Shown here in pieces: positions 1 through 9,064 of a stretch of DNA of 24,392 bases. Both the position numbers and the translations under genes were made by a program. Each line of letters opens with the position of its first letter. Position 1 is the stretch's first letter. This DNA is from CAZNDN01 sp964571815 (GTDB lineage Bacteria > Fibrobacterota > Chitinivibrionia > Chitinivibrionales > WJKA01): NCBI GenBank assembly GCA_964571815.1, contig CAZNDN010000056.1:1-24392 (forward strand). The letters run 5' to 3'. A model generated the notes under the pieces. The model ran no database searches and was not told where the DNA came from. It saw nothing but the letters and a program-made list of their open reading frames with translations.

Positions 1-1225
1 CCCCCCGGGTTCGCCGGTTCAACAAAAACATCCAATTCAGTTGGCTGGATGAAACGCACTGTGGGAGGACTGTTTTCTACCGTGCCGCTCCCAAACGGCG
101 GGGCAAGCGGCGAGAGAGGAGTGCCGCCCCCTCCGATACTCCCGGGAGCGTTGTTGGCGACTATGCACAGGTGTGGATAGAGCTTGATCATGTCCTCGAA
201 CCAGGGATTGTTCTTGTCGGTGGTAGTCATCGAATATCCATAGTCTTTCTCGAAATCGGCGGCCACATAGCCGTCGGGCCCTTCCTCCACGACAATCATC
301 ATGCGGGACCAGGGAACCTGTTCCACCTGATAGGCGCCATAGTTCTGCAGGGTCCAGGCTATCTTGCGGCCGGGTTCGGTTTGAAGCCCCAGCGTGGGGA
401 TATCGACAGCGGGTGGGAGTGCACGAAGACACCCGATTTGGGCTTCAGGTTCCGAGCCGTTGTACCGTGTGGCCGCCCCCGAATCGTCTTTCCCGGCGGG
501 CCAGCGGTACCCCTTTCCGGTGTTTTCATCATAGTAGAGATAGTACTCGCAGGGGAAGCTGGTTTTGAGCGCGTGACGTATGGGAGGCGACCCCGGCGAA
601 AGCTCACCAAGCCGGATCGTGCCGCCGAGGCCGTTAAGACCCGAACCGCCGCCCGTGCCGACCAGGCCGTCTCATAAATATCGGACTCGGGTGCGTTGTA
701 CAGCTCATCGATGATTTCGCCACCCGGCCGTCTCAAGCCGTCCATGGCATAGCCGCCGGCGCATACCTGAAAGCAGTACGGGTGTTTCAGCGTCTTGCCG
801 TCGGGCAACAACACGGCGCCGGGATTGTTTGCCCGGCTGCTGCTGAATACGGTGACATAGGAGGTCGGAATCGGCAGCCGCAGATGCACGGTGTTGGACC
901 ATTTCTCACACCGGGTTGTCGGATTGGCGCCGTCCTGCCAGGCGTATTGGGTCCCGTAGACATCCATGAGTTCCGCCTGCGGTCTCATGACGGTCACCAC
1001 CGCGTCGACATGGATGCCGCGAGTATGATCCGGATCGATTGGCTGAGGCACATACTCGGCATTGCTTCCGATGGGCGTATTCCATATCGACCCGCTTGCA
1101 TAGGGCCATTGCAGCGGGTCACGGGAGGCAGGGAAATCGCCGTCCGCCCACACTCCGACACCCTGAACAACCGTCATGGCAAGGAGCGAGAGAACAGCGT
1201 GATGCGTGTGCGATTTGACGTGCAA
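1..1225 (-). pseudogene. Secreted protein of unknown function, frameshifted, 3' end beyond the window
   Basis: The reading frame starts at a TTG (1225-1223) preceded by an AAAGGAG ribosome binding site seven bases upstream. It opens with a signal peptide (hydrophobic run LLAMTVVQGVGVWA). The mature part contains GSIWNTPIG, an HVDAVV segment and a Gly-rich stretch. Near 665-670 the frame breaks. The upstream frame reads DIYET and then nonsense, while the next frame resumes with GLVGTGGGSGLNGLGGTIRL and stays open and protein-like down to base 1, ending in VRFIQPTELDVFVEPANPG, which looks like the start of an Ig-like linker domain. One missing G in the GG run at 667-668 would restore a single ORF. 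The WNTPIG plus GGSG/LGG/HALK pattern resembles uncharacterised secreted proteins seen in several phyla; no enzymatic function is claimed. The break could be real or a homopolymer sequencing error. The stop of the upstream gene (1238) is 12 bases away, so the two were probably co-transcribed. Confidence 0.7.
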
Positions 1226-1237
1226 AGTGCAACTCCT

Positions 1238-1839
1238 TTACTGAGAATGTATCTCGATATCGTCAATCAGTATCCTCCCGCTGCCGCCCGCACCTTCCTT
1301 ATCCAGTGTCCGGGCCGTTATCCGGCTCACAAACCGGCGCATCGTGGGCCACGAGGCGGTTGAGTCGGTGATGAGGGAGCCGATGACATCGCTGTCCGGA
1401 TCCACGGAGTACTGTGTCCAGCCTGAATCGGTTAGCCTCTCACACCGTCCTTCGGCATGCGTATCCCAATTCAGCGTAGATAATACACTTGAAATAGAGG
1501 TTTGGTGCTGTGCCGCCGGCATAGAACGTTACCCGTCGCACACTCGAAAAATCGACGGCGCGCGGAATACCGAATACTTCCCCGAAATTACAGCCCATGC
1601 CGGCACGCGGATACCACCTGCTCACGGCGTCGCCCACAGTGTACGACACGCCCGGCGCACATCCGTTTCCCGTCGACGACCTCTTTGTACAGTCCGGAAG
1701 AGCTGATACCGGCCTTCGCCGCAAAACCACGGTAGGAGAATGAAGGATTCCGCTTCTTGCGGAAAGCATAGTAGTCGGCAAGAAACCCACGGTATGAGGT
1801 GTAATCGTAGACGGAAATCGAGTTTGTCGTTGCCGTCAT
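1238..1839 (-). pseudogene. Chimeric remnant: TIGR02147 N-terminus joined to the C-terminus of a secreted protein
   Basis: From an ATG at 1839 the frame encodes a typical TIGR02147 N-terminus: ISVYDYTSYRGFLADYY, RKKRNPSFSYRGFAAKAG, then LYKEVVDGKR. That family is best known from Fibrobacter and relatives and is thought to be DNA-binding. After GKR (about 1663) family similarity ends. A different frame carries on with GVSYTVGDAVSRWYPRAG and FSSVRRVTFYAGGTAPN. Near 1495 a second frame change leads to LNWDTHAEGRCERLTDSG and a terminus GRILIDDIEIHSQ with stop at 1238. The latter half looks like a jelly-roll or carbohydrate-binding C-terminus of an exported protein. So most of the regulator and the beginning of a secreted gene appear to be deleted, with one further frameshift. 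A misassembly at about 1663 is the main alternative. No strong ribosome binding site precedes 1839. Confidence 0.6.
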
Positions 1840-2569
1840 GTCGTAAAACTCTCGAATTTTATGAGATCGAGACCCGGAAAGCCGGTTGCCGCAACGTACG
1901 CTCAAATATAACCCCAAATGGTCTTCAGTGCCGAAGAAACTCTGTATTCACAGCGAGAAATCGTTCGCGGAATGAGAACAAGGACCTGAGAGGTGTCAAC
2001 GAGCCATCGAGCCGTGGCATGCGGTGGTGGAGAGGCAAAGCGTGAGGACGTTTCCACACCGTATGCACTCCGATTCGGGCGTCGGGAGCGGGGCTTGCGG
2101 GGGTTCATGGGAAGATTTCAACAGTGAAGCGCGGTCAGGGTGAAGGATCGAGAATGATCGGTTGACGACGCTCCGGAACAATGGGGTGCAATCATTGGTT
2201 GCCGGAAGCTGAAGATACCCGGCACGCTCGGGCATGAACATTGGTCTTTTTTTTCGTAGTGACTTCATAAACCCATGCCCGGTTGATGATTTTGCCTTAT
2301 ATTACTGAGAGAGGCTAATCGGGAGGTGGAACCCACAGAAAGTTAATCGCTTAAGCCCCTCCGTCGGCGCCGCGGCACTCTAATCACGTTGCGTTGATCT
2401 GGACATGACGACGGGCGGTACGGACGGAACCCCAGCAGGCATCGGTCCTCCCGTATCGGGACAGGCAAGCTGAAGGTGAATGTGCTCGAGGCTGCCGGGA
2501 GGCCAACGGCAATCGAGGGAGGGCGAACCAGAGGGATGCACAAGCGCTCAGGATTAGCCACGAAACCTA
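1840..2569. other. Gene-poor stretch between divergent genes
   Basis: No convincing coding region is seen in these 730 bases; the short open frames have no recognisable protein character and overlap one another. It must hold the promoters of the minus-strand TIGR02147 remnant and the plus-strand secreted-protein operon. Weak features only: an inverted repeat TGCCGG/CCGGCA (2200-2205 and 2219-2224) and a run of eight T at about 2245-2252, too far apart to form an intrinsic terminator; a TATATT box at 2298-2303 without a good -35 partner. Confidence 0.4.
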
Positions 2570-4444
2570 ATGCAAATGGTTAGGAATATGCATGGTACGC
2601 TGCTCCGACCCCGGATTGCCGTCTTCATTCCGGCCCTTGTCGCACTCTGTTTCAGTGCCGACATAACACTGGAGGCACGGAAGGCCGACGATTTCGACGG
2701 AGTCTGGGAACCCCGGTCCTCGGAAGGAAAGCCAAGCTGGGGAATCAAAGGCACGGGCGAGCCGCTCCAGGGGTCGATGTGGTTCGACTCTTTCCCGGGC
2801 GCTACCAGTATCTACAGCATAGAGTTCGGAATTATCGCCGAAGACGACGGGCCTCCGCTGTACAAGGTTTTTGCCGGCGACAGACTCCTGAAATCCGGTA
2901 CCTACCCCTGCCCCAAAGGAGACTGCGGATGCACCAAGAACACGGAAGCGGCTACTATCGATCTGGGACAACATGCCATTGCCGAAGGAGACAGAATAGA
3001 AGTATGGGGTAAATCGGTATACCCCTGCGGAAGCCATGGGGCGTACACGCGCTGGTACGAACTGGCCTTCACGCGCAGAGCCGATATCAACGATTCCACA
3101 CCCCCGTCACCACCCGCGAACCTCACCCTCCGTTCTTCATCGGCCATCTCCCTCGAAATCGCCTGGGATCCCGCCGAAGACGCCGAGTCGGGGATCAGAG
3201 AATACCGTATTTATGTGGAAGGCCGGCGACTGATGACCTCCACGGAGCCCTCCGCCACGATCCTCGGCCTGACCGCCAATACTTCATACGATATCCAGGT
3301 CAGCGCAATCAACAACGTGCTCGATGAATCACCCGGGAGTACAACCGCCTCGTTTGCCACGGCCGACAGGCAATCGCCCCCCAACACGCTGTTCATTCAG
3401 GCCCACGCCGGCATGCTGGTCAAGGACATGCGGGAGTCGGCGTATCTCAAGGGAACCGTCTCAGGTAAGGCGATCTACGGCTCCCGCGGCTCCACCGACG
3501 GGCCGTCGGACGATCACTCACGGGCGAGCTATCTTGTCGACCTCCCCACCTCAGGCATCTGGTATGCGTGGGGACGGTTCCGGTTCTCCGACGGCACCCG
3601 CAATTCCTACTGGATATCCCTTGACGGGGGCGAGCCGCAAAGACTCGGCAACGGAGAACATGAGCTTGACTCGTGGCATTGGGAAGGATACATGCGGGAA
3701 GGAGCCGTCGTGCTGGGCTCCGTCGCCGAGGGAAAGCACGCACTGACCATCTACCCTCGCGAGCCCGCACAGGACAACCTGCTGGATGCCCTCTGCCTGA
3801 CCGCCGATCGATCGTACACCCCTCACGACAGCGATATCGTCTTCGCGACACTGTCAACCCCCGGGATTACGGTGCTCTCTCCCAATACCGGCGACGCGTT
3901 GAAGGTCGGCGAACCCGTGACAATCTCATGGATCGCCGATCGGCGGTTTATCACCGATGTGAATATCACCCTGCTGACCAATGCCGGAGCGGGGGAAGAA
4001 AAACTCAACACCGGCGGTTCGATCTCAGTCTCGGATTCACAGTGGGCCAACTTTGTCTGGACGCCTGAGCCAAGGCATGTCGGTGAAGAGAATCTCATCC
4101 GTGTGGAGAAATACGATTACTCTGATCTGCTTGAGACCGATGTATCCGACAGCCTGTTTGCAATCCGGGGTGAGGCGCACGTGAAGCCCCGCCATGGACC
4201 GGGACTCCCCTCCCCCGGGTCATTCGGTATTCTTGTGCGGGGAACGCTGATCCATATCCGAAACCGGGTCCCGGCTGTCGAACGTGCCCGGCTCTTCACC
4301 GCTTCGGGACAAGCAATCGCCCTCCGTAAAAAGGCACACACCCGGTATCTGCAAATAGAAGCCGAGAGAAAAGCATCGGGCGTACACCTGCTGCTTGTGG
4401 AAACGAAGAACGCGCGGTATCACTTTCGCGTGGTTTTCCCATGA
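2570..4444 (+). CDS. Modular secreted protein: N-terminal beta domain, Fn3, CBM-like module, Kre9-like domain, T9SS-like sorting domain
   Basis: A 624-residue exported protein. A signal peptide spans about residues 8-35 (hydrophobic VFIPALVALCFSA). Residues about 40-170 form a Cys-containing beta domain (PCPKGDCGC). A fibronectin type III domain at about 174-267 starts TPPSPPANL and has GLTANTSYDIQVSAIN. A module at about 274-420 has GIWYAWGRF, WHWEGYM, EGKHALTIYPRE and a LDALCLT end; the same module recurs in the next gene. Residues about 430-540 begin ITVLSPNTGDALKVGEPVTISW, typical of the Ser/Thr-rich Kre9/KNH family. The last 75 residues (ARLFTASGQ, ASGVHLLLVE, FRVVFP end) resemble a type A T9SS sorting domain. 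No catalytic residues were recognised; a surface binding or structural role is inferred. The start is uncertain because ATGs at 2570, 2576 and 2588 all lack a clear ribosome binding site. The next gene begins 31 bases downstream, so an operon is likely. Confidence 0.8.
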   Translation: MQMVRNMHGTLLRPRIAVFIPALVALCFSADITLEARKADDFDGVWEPRSSEGKPSWGIKGTGEPLQGSMWFDSFPGATSIYSIEFGIIAEDDGPPLYKVFAGDRLLKSGTYPCPKGDCGCTKNTEAATIDLGQHAIAEGDRIEVWGKSVYPCGSHGAYTRWYELAFTRRADINDSTPPSPPANLTLRSSSAISLEIAWDPAEDAESGIREYRIYVEGRRLMTSTEPSATILGLTANTSYDIQVSAINNVLDESPGSTTASFATADRQSPPNTLFIQAHAGMLVKDMRESAYLKGTVSGKAIYGSRGSTDGPSDDHSRASYLVDLPTSGIWYAWGRFRFSDGTRNSYWISLDGGEPQRLGNGEHELDSWHWEGYMREGAVVLGSVAEGKHALTIYPREPAQDNLLDALCLTADRSYTPHDSDIVFATLSTPGITVLSPNTGDALKVGEPVTISWIADRRFITDVNITLLTNAGAGEEKLNTGGSISVSDSQWANFVWTPEPRHVGEENLIRVEKYDYSDLLETDVSDSLFAIRGEAHVKPRHGPGLPSPGSFGILVRGTLIHIRNRVPAVERARLFTASGQAIALRKKAHTRYLQIEAERKASGVHLLLVETKNARYHFRVVFP

Positions 4445-4475
4445 GACATCCGCACCTTACAACGAGGAGGAATCA

Positions 4476-6299
4476 ATGACACGTACCGCACATTCCCTTG
4501 TCTGCATGATCTCACTGGCATGGTCGCTCACCTCTTCGGCGGCCCCGCAGGGATGGGTGTGCTTTGCCGGGACCGACGGGCACGTGTATCGGGTCGAGGT
4601 GGGAGGGGACATCGAGGAGCTGACGGGCAATGAAGGTGCGAAACATGCGTGCTGGTCGTATGATGGAAGCGTAATATTTTTTATCAAGGGCAACGGCGAT
4701 ATCTACGCGATGAACAACGAGGGAGGCGACCTTCGCAAGATCGGCACTGCCGACGGCATGAATTACAGCCCGATCGCGGCGTATCGCCCAGGGAACAAGA
4801 GCGTGCTGTGTGTCGATGGAGACGCGTTCTACAGCATCGATGCAGTCAGCGAGGACAAGACGAAAGTGTGCGATGCCGGCACATCGGTTGCCGGCGAAAC
4901 GGCAATCAGCAGGGACGGCAACCGCCTTGCATTCCGCGCCGGCGACAACAATCTCTACCAACTCGAAAAGGGAGGCAGTCCGGAGAAGTACGCCGGGCGC
5001 TGTTCGGCGAGTCTTTCGCCGGGAGGCGATTACCTGACCGAAAACGGCAGCGGTCACGATCACCTGTTTGTCTACAACTGGGACGGAGGCAGCGAGCGGA
5101 TCGATATCGATGTCATCACTTCATGGGACAACCAGAGTTTCGCGGCCAATTCCGACCGCTGGATATGTGCGGTGGGAGACAACAGCGTAGGAGCAAATCA
5201 GGGAAGCGAATGCGTGGTGCTCGATCGTTCTTCGGGAGATGTCTTTCTTGTCGACGACTGGAACAGCCCCGACACCAAATACCCCCGCTACTTCCACGGC
5301 GATCTTCCACCCGTGGAGGTGACGGAAGACACCACGCCTCCCACGGCGCCGTCCAACTTCCGAAATACGGCATCGACCAACACCTCGCTCTCGTTTGCGT
5401 GGGACGAAGCTACCGACGATGAATCGGGTATCGTTGAATACCGGCTGTTTTTCGACGGGACCCGCAAAGCTGCCACCGACAAGACCTCGGCAACCGTCAC
5501 GGGGCTTACGAAAGACACGCAGTACAGCAACATCCATGTCGTGGCGGTCAACGGTGTCGATGTGCCGTCTGAGTCGAGCAACGCGATCGATGCACGCACC
5601 GCCGATGAGACCGTGCGCGCCGAGATGTTTCGTCTCTGCGCCGCCCGGGATGCCGCGTCACTGTCCAACGGCATGCAGGAGGCGACCGAGTCGGGCTCCA
5701 CCTGCGACAACGTTGTGTTCGCCGGAAGCGACGGCGGAAACACCGATTTCAGCACCGCGGATTCCAGAGCCGAATACACGATTACCGTTGCCGGTGGAGA
5801 GTGGTATCTGTGGGTGCGTACGAAGTTCACCAGCGACGGTGGGAACTCGTGGTGGGTGTCGGTGGACGGCAACCAATTAAGTGACCGGCTCTGCAACCAG
5901 CCTCCCCTGGCCGGGACCACCGACCAATGGCATTGGGAGGGCAACCTCATGGAGGCCCCGTTCGCACTGGGGAACTTGTCCGAAGGCAGTCACACCATCG
6001 CCGTATATGCCCGTGAGGCCGCCGACGACAATTACCTCGATCAACTCTGTTTCACACCGGATCCATCGTACGAACCCATGGAGCCCACAGCCGCTACGCC
6101 TCCCATCCCTGCCGCGAACATAGTATCGCGGCCATGGGACGGGAATACCGCGATTTACACCATTCGGGGGAGGCATGCAGCCACGGGCCTCAATGGAACC
6201 GTGCGAACCAGACGGGGTGCGTCCGTCTACCTTGTTGTCAACCGTCGGGGAGAAGGACGACGGATAGTACGTGTTCGACACCAGGCAGAGTGGGAGTAG
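4476..6299 (+). CDS. Secreted protein: TolB-like beta-propeller, Fn3, CBM-like module, T9SS-like sorting domain
   Basis: The ATG at 4476 follows a strong GAGGAGG ribosome binding site and is preferred over the in-frame upstream extension, which overlaps the previous gene. The product is 607 residues. A signal peptide ends near SSAAPQG (about residue 24). Residues about 25-280 are PD40/TolB-like repeats with recurring W/F-S-x-DG-x-x-I/L-x-F patterns (CWSYDGSVIFF, ISRDGNRLAF, SLSPGGDYL), forming a partial propeller. An Fn3 domain at about 285-378 begins TPPTAPSNF. The module at about 380-530 repeats the one in the upstream gene: WYLWVRTKF, WHWEGNLM, EGSHTIAVYARE, LDQLCFTPDPSYEP. The final segment (IYTIRGRHAAT, VYLVVNRRGEGR) resembles a T9SS type A sorting domain. 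It lies 31 bases after its paralogue in the same direction. Likely a surface or extracellular protein; ligand unknown. Confidence 0.82.
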   Translation: MTRTAHSLVCMISLAWSLTSSAAPQGWVCFAGTDGHVYRVEVGGDIEELTGNEGAKHACWSYDGSVIFFIKGNGDIYAMNNEGGDLRKIGTADGMNYSPIAAYRPGNKSVLCVDGDAFYSIDAVSEDKTKVCDAGTSVAGETAISRDGNRLAFRAGDNNLYQLEKGGSPEKYAGRCSASLSPGGDYLTENGSGHDHLFVYNWDGGSERIDIDVITSWDNQSFAANSDRWICAVGDNSVGANQGSECVVLDRSSGDVFLVDDWNSPDTKYPRYFHGDLPPVEVTEDTTPPTAPSNFRNTASTNTSLSFAWDEATDDESGIVEYRLFFDGTRKAATDKTSATVTGLTKDTQYSNIHVVAVNGVDVPSESSNAIDARTADETVRAEMFRLCAARDAASLSNGMQEATESGSTCDNVVFAGSDGGNTDFSTADSRAEYTITVAGGEWYLWVRTKFTSDGGNSWWVSVDGNQLSDRLCNQPPLAGTTDQWHWEGNLMEAPFALGNLSEGSHTIAVYAREAADDNYLDQLCFTPDPSYEPMEPTAATPPIPAANIVSRPWDGNTAIYTIRGRHAATGLNGTVRTRRGASVYLVVNRRGEGRRIVRVRHQAEWE

Positions 6300-6342
6300 T
6301 CCCAAGTCCCGGGGTCAATCGTACCCCCACTGCAATTCTCTC

Positions 6343-6374
6343 TGATATGCCTTGAGTGGAACTCCAGTGCATCA
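6343..6374. terminator. Hairpin between convergent genes
   Basis: The sequence from TGA at 6343 to TCA at 6374 folds into a stem whose core is CTTGAGT (6351-6357) against ACTCCAG (6361-6367), with one mismatch and a three-base loop, extended by TGC/GCA and TGA/TCA pairs across small bulges. It sits between the plus-strand secreted-protein operon (ends 6299) and the minus-strand yyaL-like gene (ends 6550). No T-tract follows on either strand, so a role in termination is only suggested by position. Confidence 0.25.
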
Positions 6375-6549
6375 GGTACCTCCCGGCCCCAACCGTGTGC
6401 ATTCGTTGGGGCACGGCATCTCGCATAGTGCTGCCCGCGGCAGAACAGGAACGGACGACTCCCGCGTCTTGTGAAAGCGAAGACGCCCCACCGTCTCAAT
6501 CCATCAACAGAACTTCTTTTCAATCGGGAGCCCGAAACGCACAGGATGC

Positions 6550-8649
6550 TCACCCCTCGACGGACCGTTGACCCTGCAACAACATCTTCTTCGCGGTGTT
6601 GACCTCCGTTGTTGGCAGGCCGCAGGTGTAGCCTTCGCACACGTACAGTGCCGACTTGCCTCCGGATGCGGTCTGGTTCTTGACAAACGGAACAACCGAC
6701 TCAAGCATCCTGCCCGCTTCACCGGTCTCATGCTGAAGTACCACGGTGCGCGGCCGAAACCCCTTGAATGCTTCGTCGATCAATGCTCCTTCTCCGTCTC
6801 CGCCTTCACCGAGTGCGATGACCACTTCCCTGCGCGGCCCGAGATGATAGTCCAGCGCGGTGAGCATGAAAGGAAATGCCGAAGGCGCCTCCCGGATATC
6901 CGAAGAGAAGGCCTTGAATGCGCTTTCTACCTGCTCCCCGATCCCGCGATCCCCCGTGATATGTGCCAGCCGGGTCAGGGCCAGAAGCGCAGCGGAGTTG
7001 CCCGACGGAATCGCACCGTCGTGCAGTTCTCCGGGATTCAGAGCAAGCGTCTCGCCGTCGGCGGGGGCCACGGAAAAGCGCCCTGTCGAACGATCTCGAA
7101 ACAGCCGGTCCATGTCGCGGGCAAGGCCCGCCGCCTCCGCGAGCCACCGGGCCTCCAGCGTGGCACCGTACAGATCGAGAAGGCCGTTGCAGAGAAATGC
7201 ATGGTCCTGCAGCAACCCAAGCCCTTCCGCCTTTCCGCCGAACCAGCGCTTCAGCAGACGACCGTCGTCTCGACGGATGTTTTTCAAGACGAACTCCGCG
7301 GCACGCACTGCTGCCCGGGCGTAAGCCGGCTCATGAAGGGCGCGCGATGCCTTCGACAGCGCCGAAATCATCAGGCCGTTCCAGTCGGTGAGAATCTTGT
7401 CGTCACGAAGGGGCCGCACCCGGGTATCGCGCCGTTGAAGCAGCTTTGCCCGGCACGCGTCAAGCCCGGGAATTAACGCCCGCACGTCTATTCCCTCCTG
7501 AGCCGCGAACTCGGCCACCGGCGTCGATACCGCCAGGACGTTCTTGTGCTCGAGAATCCCCTCGTCGGTCACGCCGTAGAACCGGCAGAACAACTCACCG
7601 TCGGTCTCTCCAAGCACATCGAGAATTTCGTCCTTTGTCCAAAGGTAAAACTTCCCTTCCTCCCCTTCACTGTCCGCGTCCTCCGCCGCGTAGAACCCGC
7701 CTTCCGGATGCCCCATGTAACCCGACACATACGCAAGCGTTTCAGCGACGATACGACGGTACTCGGGATTTCCGGTCACCTCGTATGCCTCCGCGTACGC
7801 CTGCACAAGCAGCGCCTGATCGTAGAGCATTTTCTCGAAATGCGGCACGAGCCAGGTCCGTTCGGTGCTGTACCGGTGGAATCCGCCTCCGAGGTGATCG
7901 TATACTCCGCCGAAGGCCATTTGGTCCAAGGTGAACGTGACTATCCTCAAGACTTCATCGCTGCCGGTTCGATACCAGTACCGAAGTAGAAACATGAGCG
8001 CATGTCCCATGGGGAATTTCGTGCCGCTCGAAAATCCTCCGTACAATGGGTCGAATCGCCCCGCAAATTCGCCCACAGCCTCCCTCAGCGTATCCTCATC
8101 GGGCATGGACCGCGACCCGGGCGGGTCTTCGCGAAAGACGTCCACAACCTTGTCGGCTTGTTCCAACAATTCCGGCCGACGCTCATTCCACGCTCGCGCC
8201 ACTCCCCGAACGACAGAAAGGAATCCCATCCTTCCCGGCACATCTCGCGGTGGGAAATACGTACCGGCAAAAAAGGGCTTCCTGTCCCCCGTGAGGAACA
8301 CGGAAAGCGGCCAGCCGCCGGCGCCCTTCATGGCCTGGGTTGCCGCCATGTATGCGTGATCGAGATCGGGACGCTCTTCGCGATCGACCTTGACACTCAC
8401 GAAGTGTCTGTTGAGGACCTCCGCGATCTCCGGATTCTCAAACGACTCCCGCTCCATCACATGGCACCAGTGACAGGCCGAGTAGCCGATCGAAAGGAAT
8501 ACCGGCTTGTCCTCACGGCGGGCCTTCTCAAACGCCTCGTCTCCCCACGGATACCAGTCGACGGGGTTTGCGGCATGCTGCTGAAGATACGGACTACGCT
8601 CCGCCGCGAGGCGGTTTTTTGTGTCGAAGCCCCTGGTAGACGTATTCAT
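6550..8649 (-). CDS. yyaL: Thioredoxin domain-containing protein, DUF255/YyaL (spermatogenesis-associated protein 20-like)
   Basis: A 699-residue cytoplasmic protein of the YyaL/SPATA20 family, full length for the family. The N-terminal domain is thioredoxin-like and shows the family hallmarks: YLQQHAANPVDWYPWGDEAF, then CHWCHVM with Cys59 and Cys62, VDREERPDLD, and GGWPLSVFLT with AGTYFP. The rest is an (alpha/alpha)-toroid region like that of AGE/glycosidase superfamily proteins (WLVPHFEKMLYDQALL, YAAEDADSEGEEGKFYLW, DDKILTDWNGLMISAL). The biochemical role of the family is not established. The ATG at 8649 is chosen because GGAGGG lies eight bases upstream; the GTG at 8658 would sit directly on that ribosome binding site. 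It has its own intergenic upstream region of about 415 bases, so it is probably monocistronic. Confidence 0.95.
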   Translation of the reverse strand: MNTSTRGFDTKNRLAAERSPYLQQHAANPVDWYPWGDEAFEKARREDKPVFLSIGYSACHWCHVMERESFENPEIAEVLNRHFVSVKVDREERPDLDHAYMAATQAMKGAGGWPLSVFLTGDRKPFFAGTYFPPRDVPGRMGFLSVVRGVARAWNERRPELLEQADKVVDVFREDPPGSRSMPDEDTLREAVGEFAGRFDPLYGGFSSGTKFPMGHALMFLLRYWYRTGSDEVLRIVTFTLDQMAFGGVYDHLGGGFHRYSTERTWLVPHFEKMLYDQALLVQAYAEAYEVTGNPEYRRIVAETLAYVSGYMGHPEGGFYAAEDADSEGEEGKFYLWTKDEILDVLGETDGELFCRFYGVTDEGILEHKNVLAVSTPVAEFAAQEGIDVRALIPGLDACRAKLLQRRDTRVRPLRDDKILTDWNGLMISALSKASRALHEPAYARAAVRAAEFVLKNIRRDDGRLLKRWFGGKAEGLGLLQDHAFLCNGLLDLYGATLEARWLAEAAGLARDMDRLFRDRSTGRFSVAPADGETLALNPGELHDGAIPSGNSAALLALTRLAHITGDRGIGEQVESAFKAFSSDIREAPSAFPFMLTALDYHLGPRREVVIALGEGGDGEGALIDEAFKGFRPRTVVLQHETGEAGRMLESVVPFVKNQTASGGKSALYVCEGYTCGLPTTEVNTAKKMLLQGQRSVEG

Positions 8650-9064
8650 GGCAATCACCCTCCTCTCAAAAACAATACGAATAGCGGGGGTAGAAAGTTG
8701 AAGAGCAACCGCGTTTCACAACCCAACGGTTGAGGCAAGCCCCGGCAAGCTGTGAGAAAGGGTTTTCTTCTTTCGAAATCCAAACCCCGGCATCGAAGAT
8801 CACGGCAGGAATACTTCATATGAGCCCGGGTGTGCGACTCATCGATACGTCACTGCCCGGAAGGGGGAACGCTCAGTCCTCTGAGAGGTTACTTCCGCAT
8901 TGACGGGAAGCTTTGTTTTCGATGTGTCGATGGAGAAAGGTTCGGCCCGGCGACAAGCGCTTTGGATCCGGCCGGGATGTTCGTTTCGGACTGAAGCGCG
9001 AGGCGCCGCCACGTACCGCCGCGGGAGTAGATACCCATGGGCGGCCCGTTCCGGCGTCGCCGTT
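8650..9064. other. Intergenic stretch upstream of yyaL
   Basis: About 415 bases between two minus-strand genes. I see no convincing gene. There is a small perfect hairpin CTCAG/CTGAG with a four-base loop (8872-8885). The promoter for the yyaL-like gene must lie in the left part, where the sequence near 8660-8720 is more AT-rich, but no well-spaced -35/-10 pair was found. Confidence 0.35.

Noticed and set aside
171..677. 168-codon plus-strand open frame opposite the secreted protein
   Set aside because: It lies antisense to clearly coding minus-strand sequence that continues to base 1 and shows no family character.
2200..2252. Inverted repeat TGCCGG/CCGGCA followed by a T8 run, as a terminator
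   Set aside because: The T run begins about 20 bases after the stem, too far for an intrinsic terminator, and no gene ends just upstream.
2343..2561. Possible small gene in the gap before the secreted-protein operon
   Set aside because: Short frames on both strands overlap, lack ribosome binding sites and resemble no family.
6568..7476. 302-codon plus-strand open frame within the yyaL-like gene
   Set aside because: The opposite strand encodes a conserved full-length YyaL protein; long antisense frames are expected in high-GC coding DNA.
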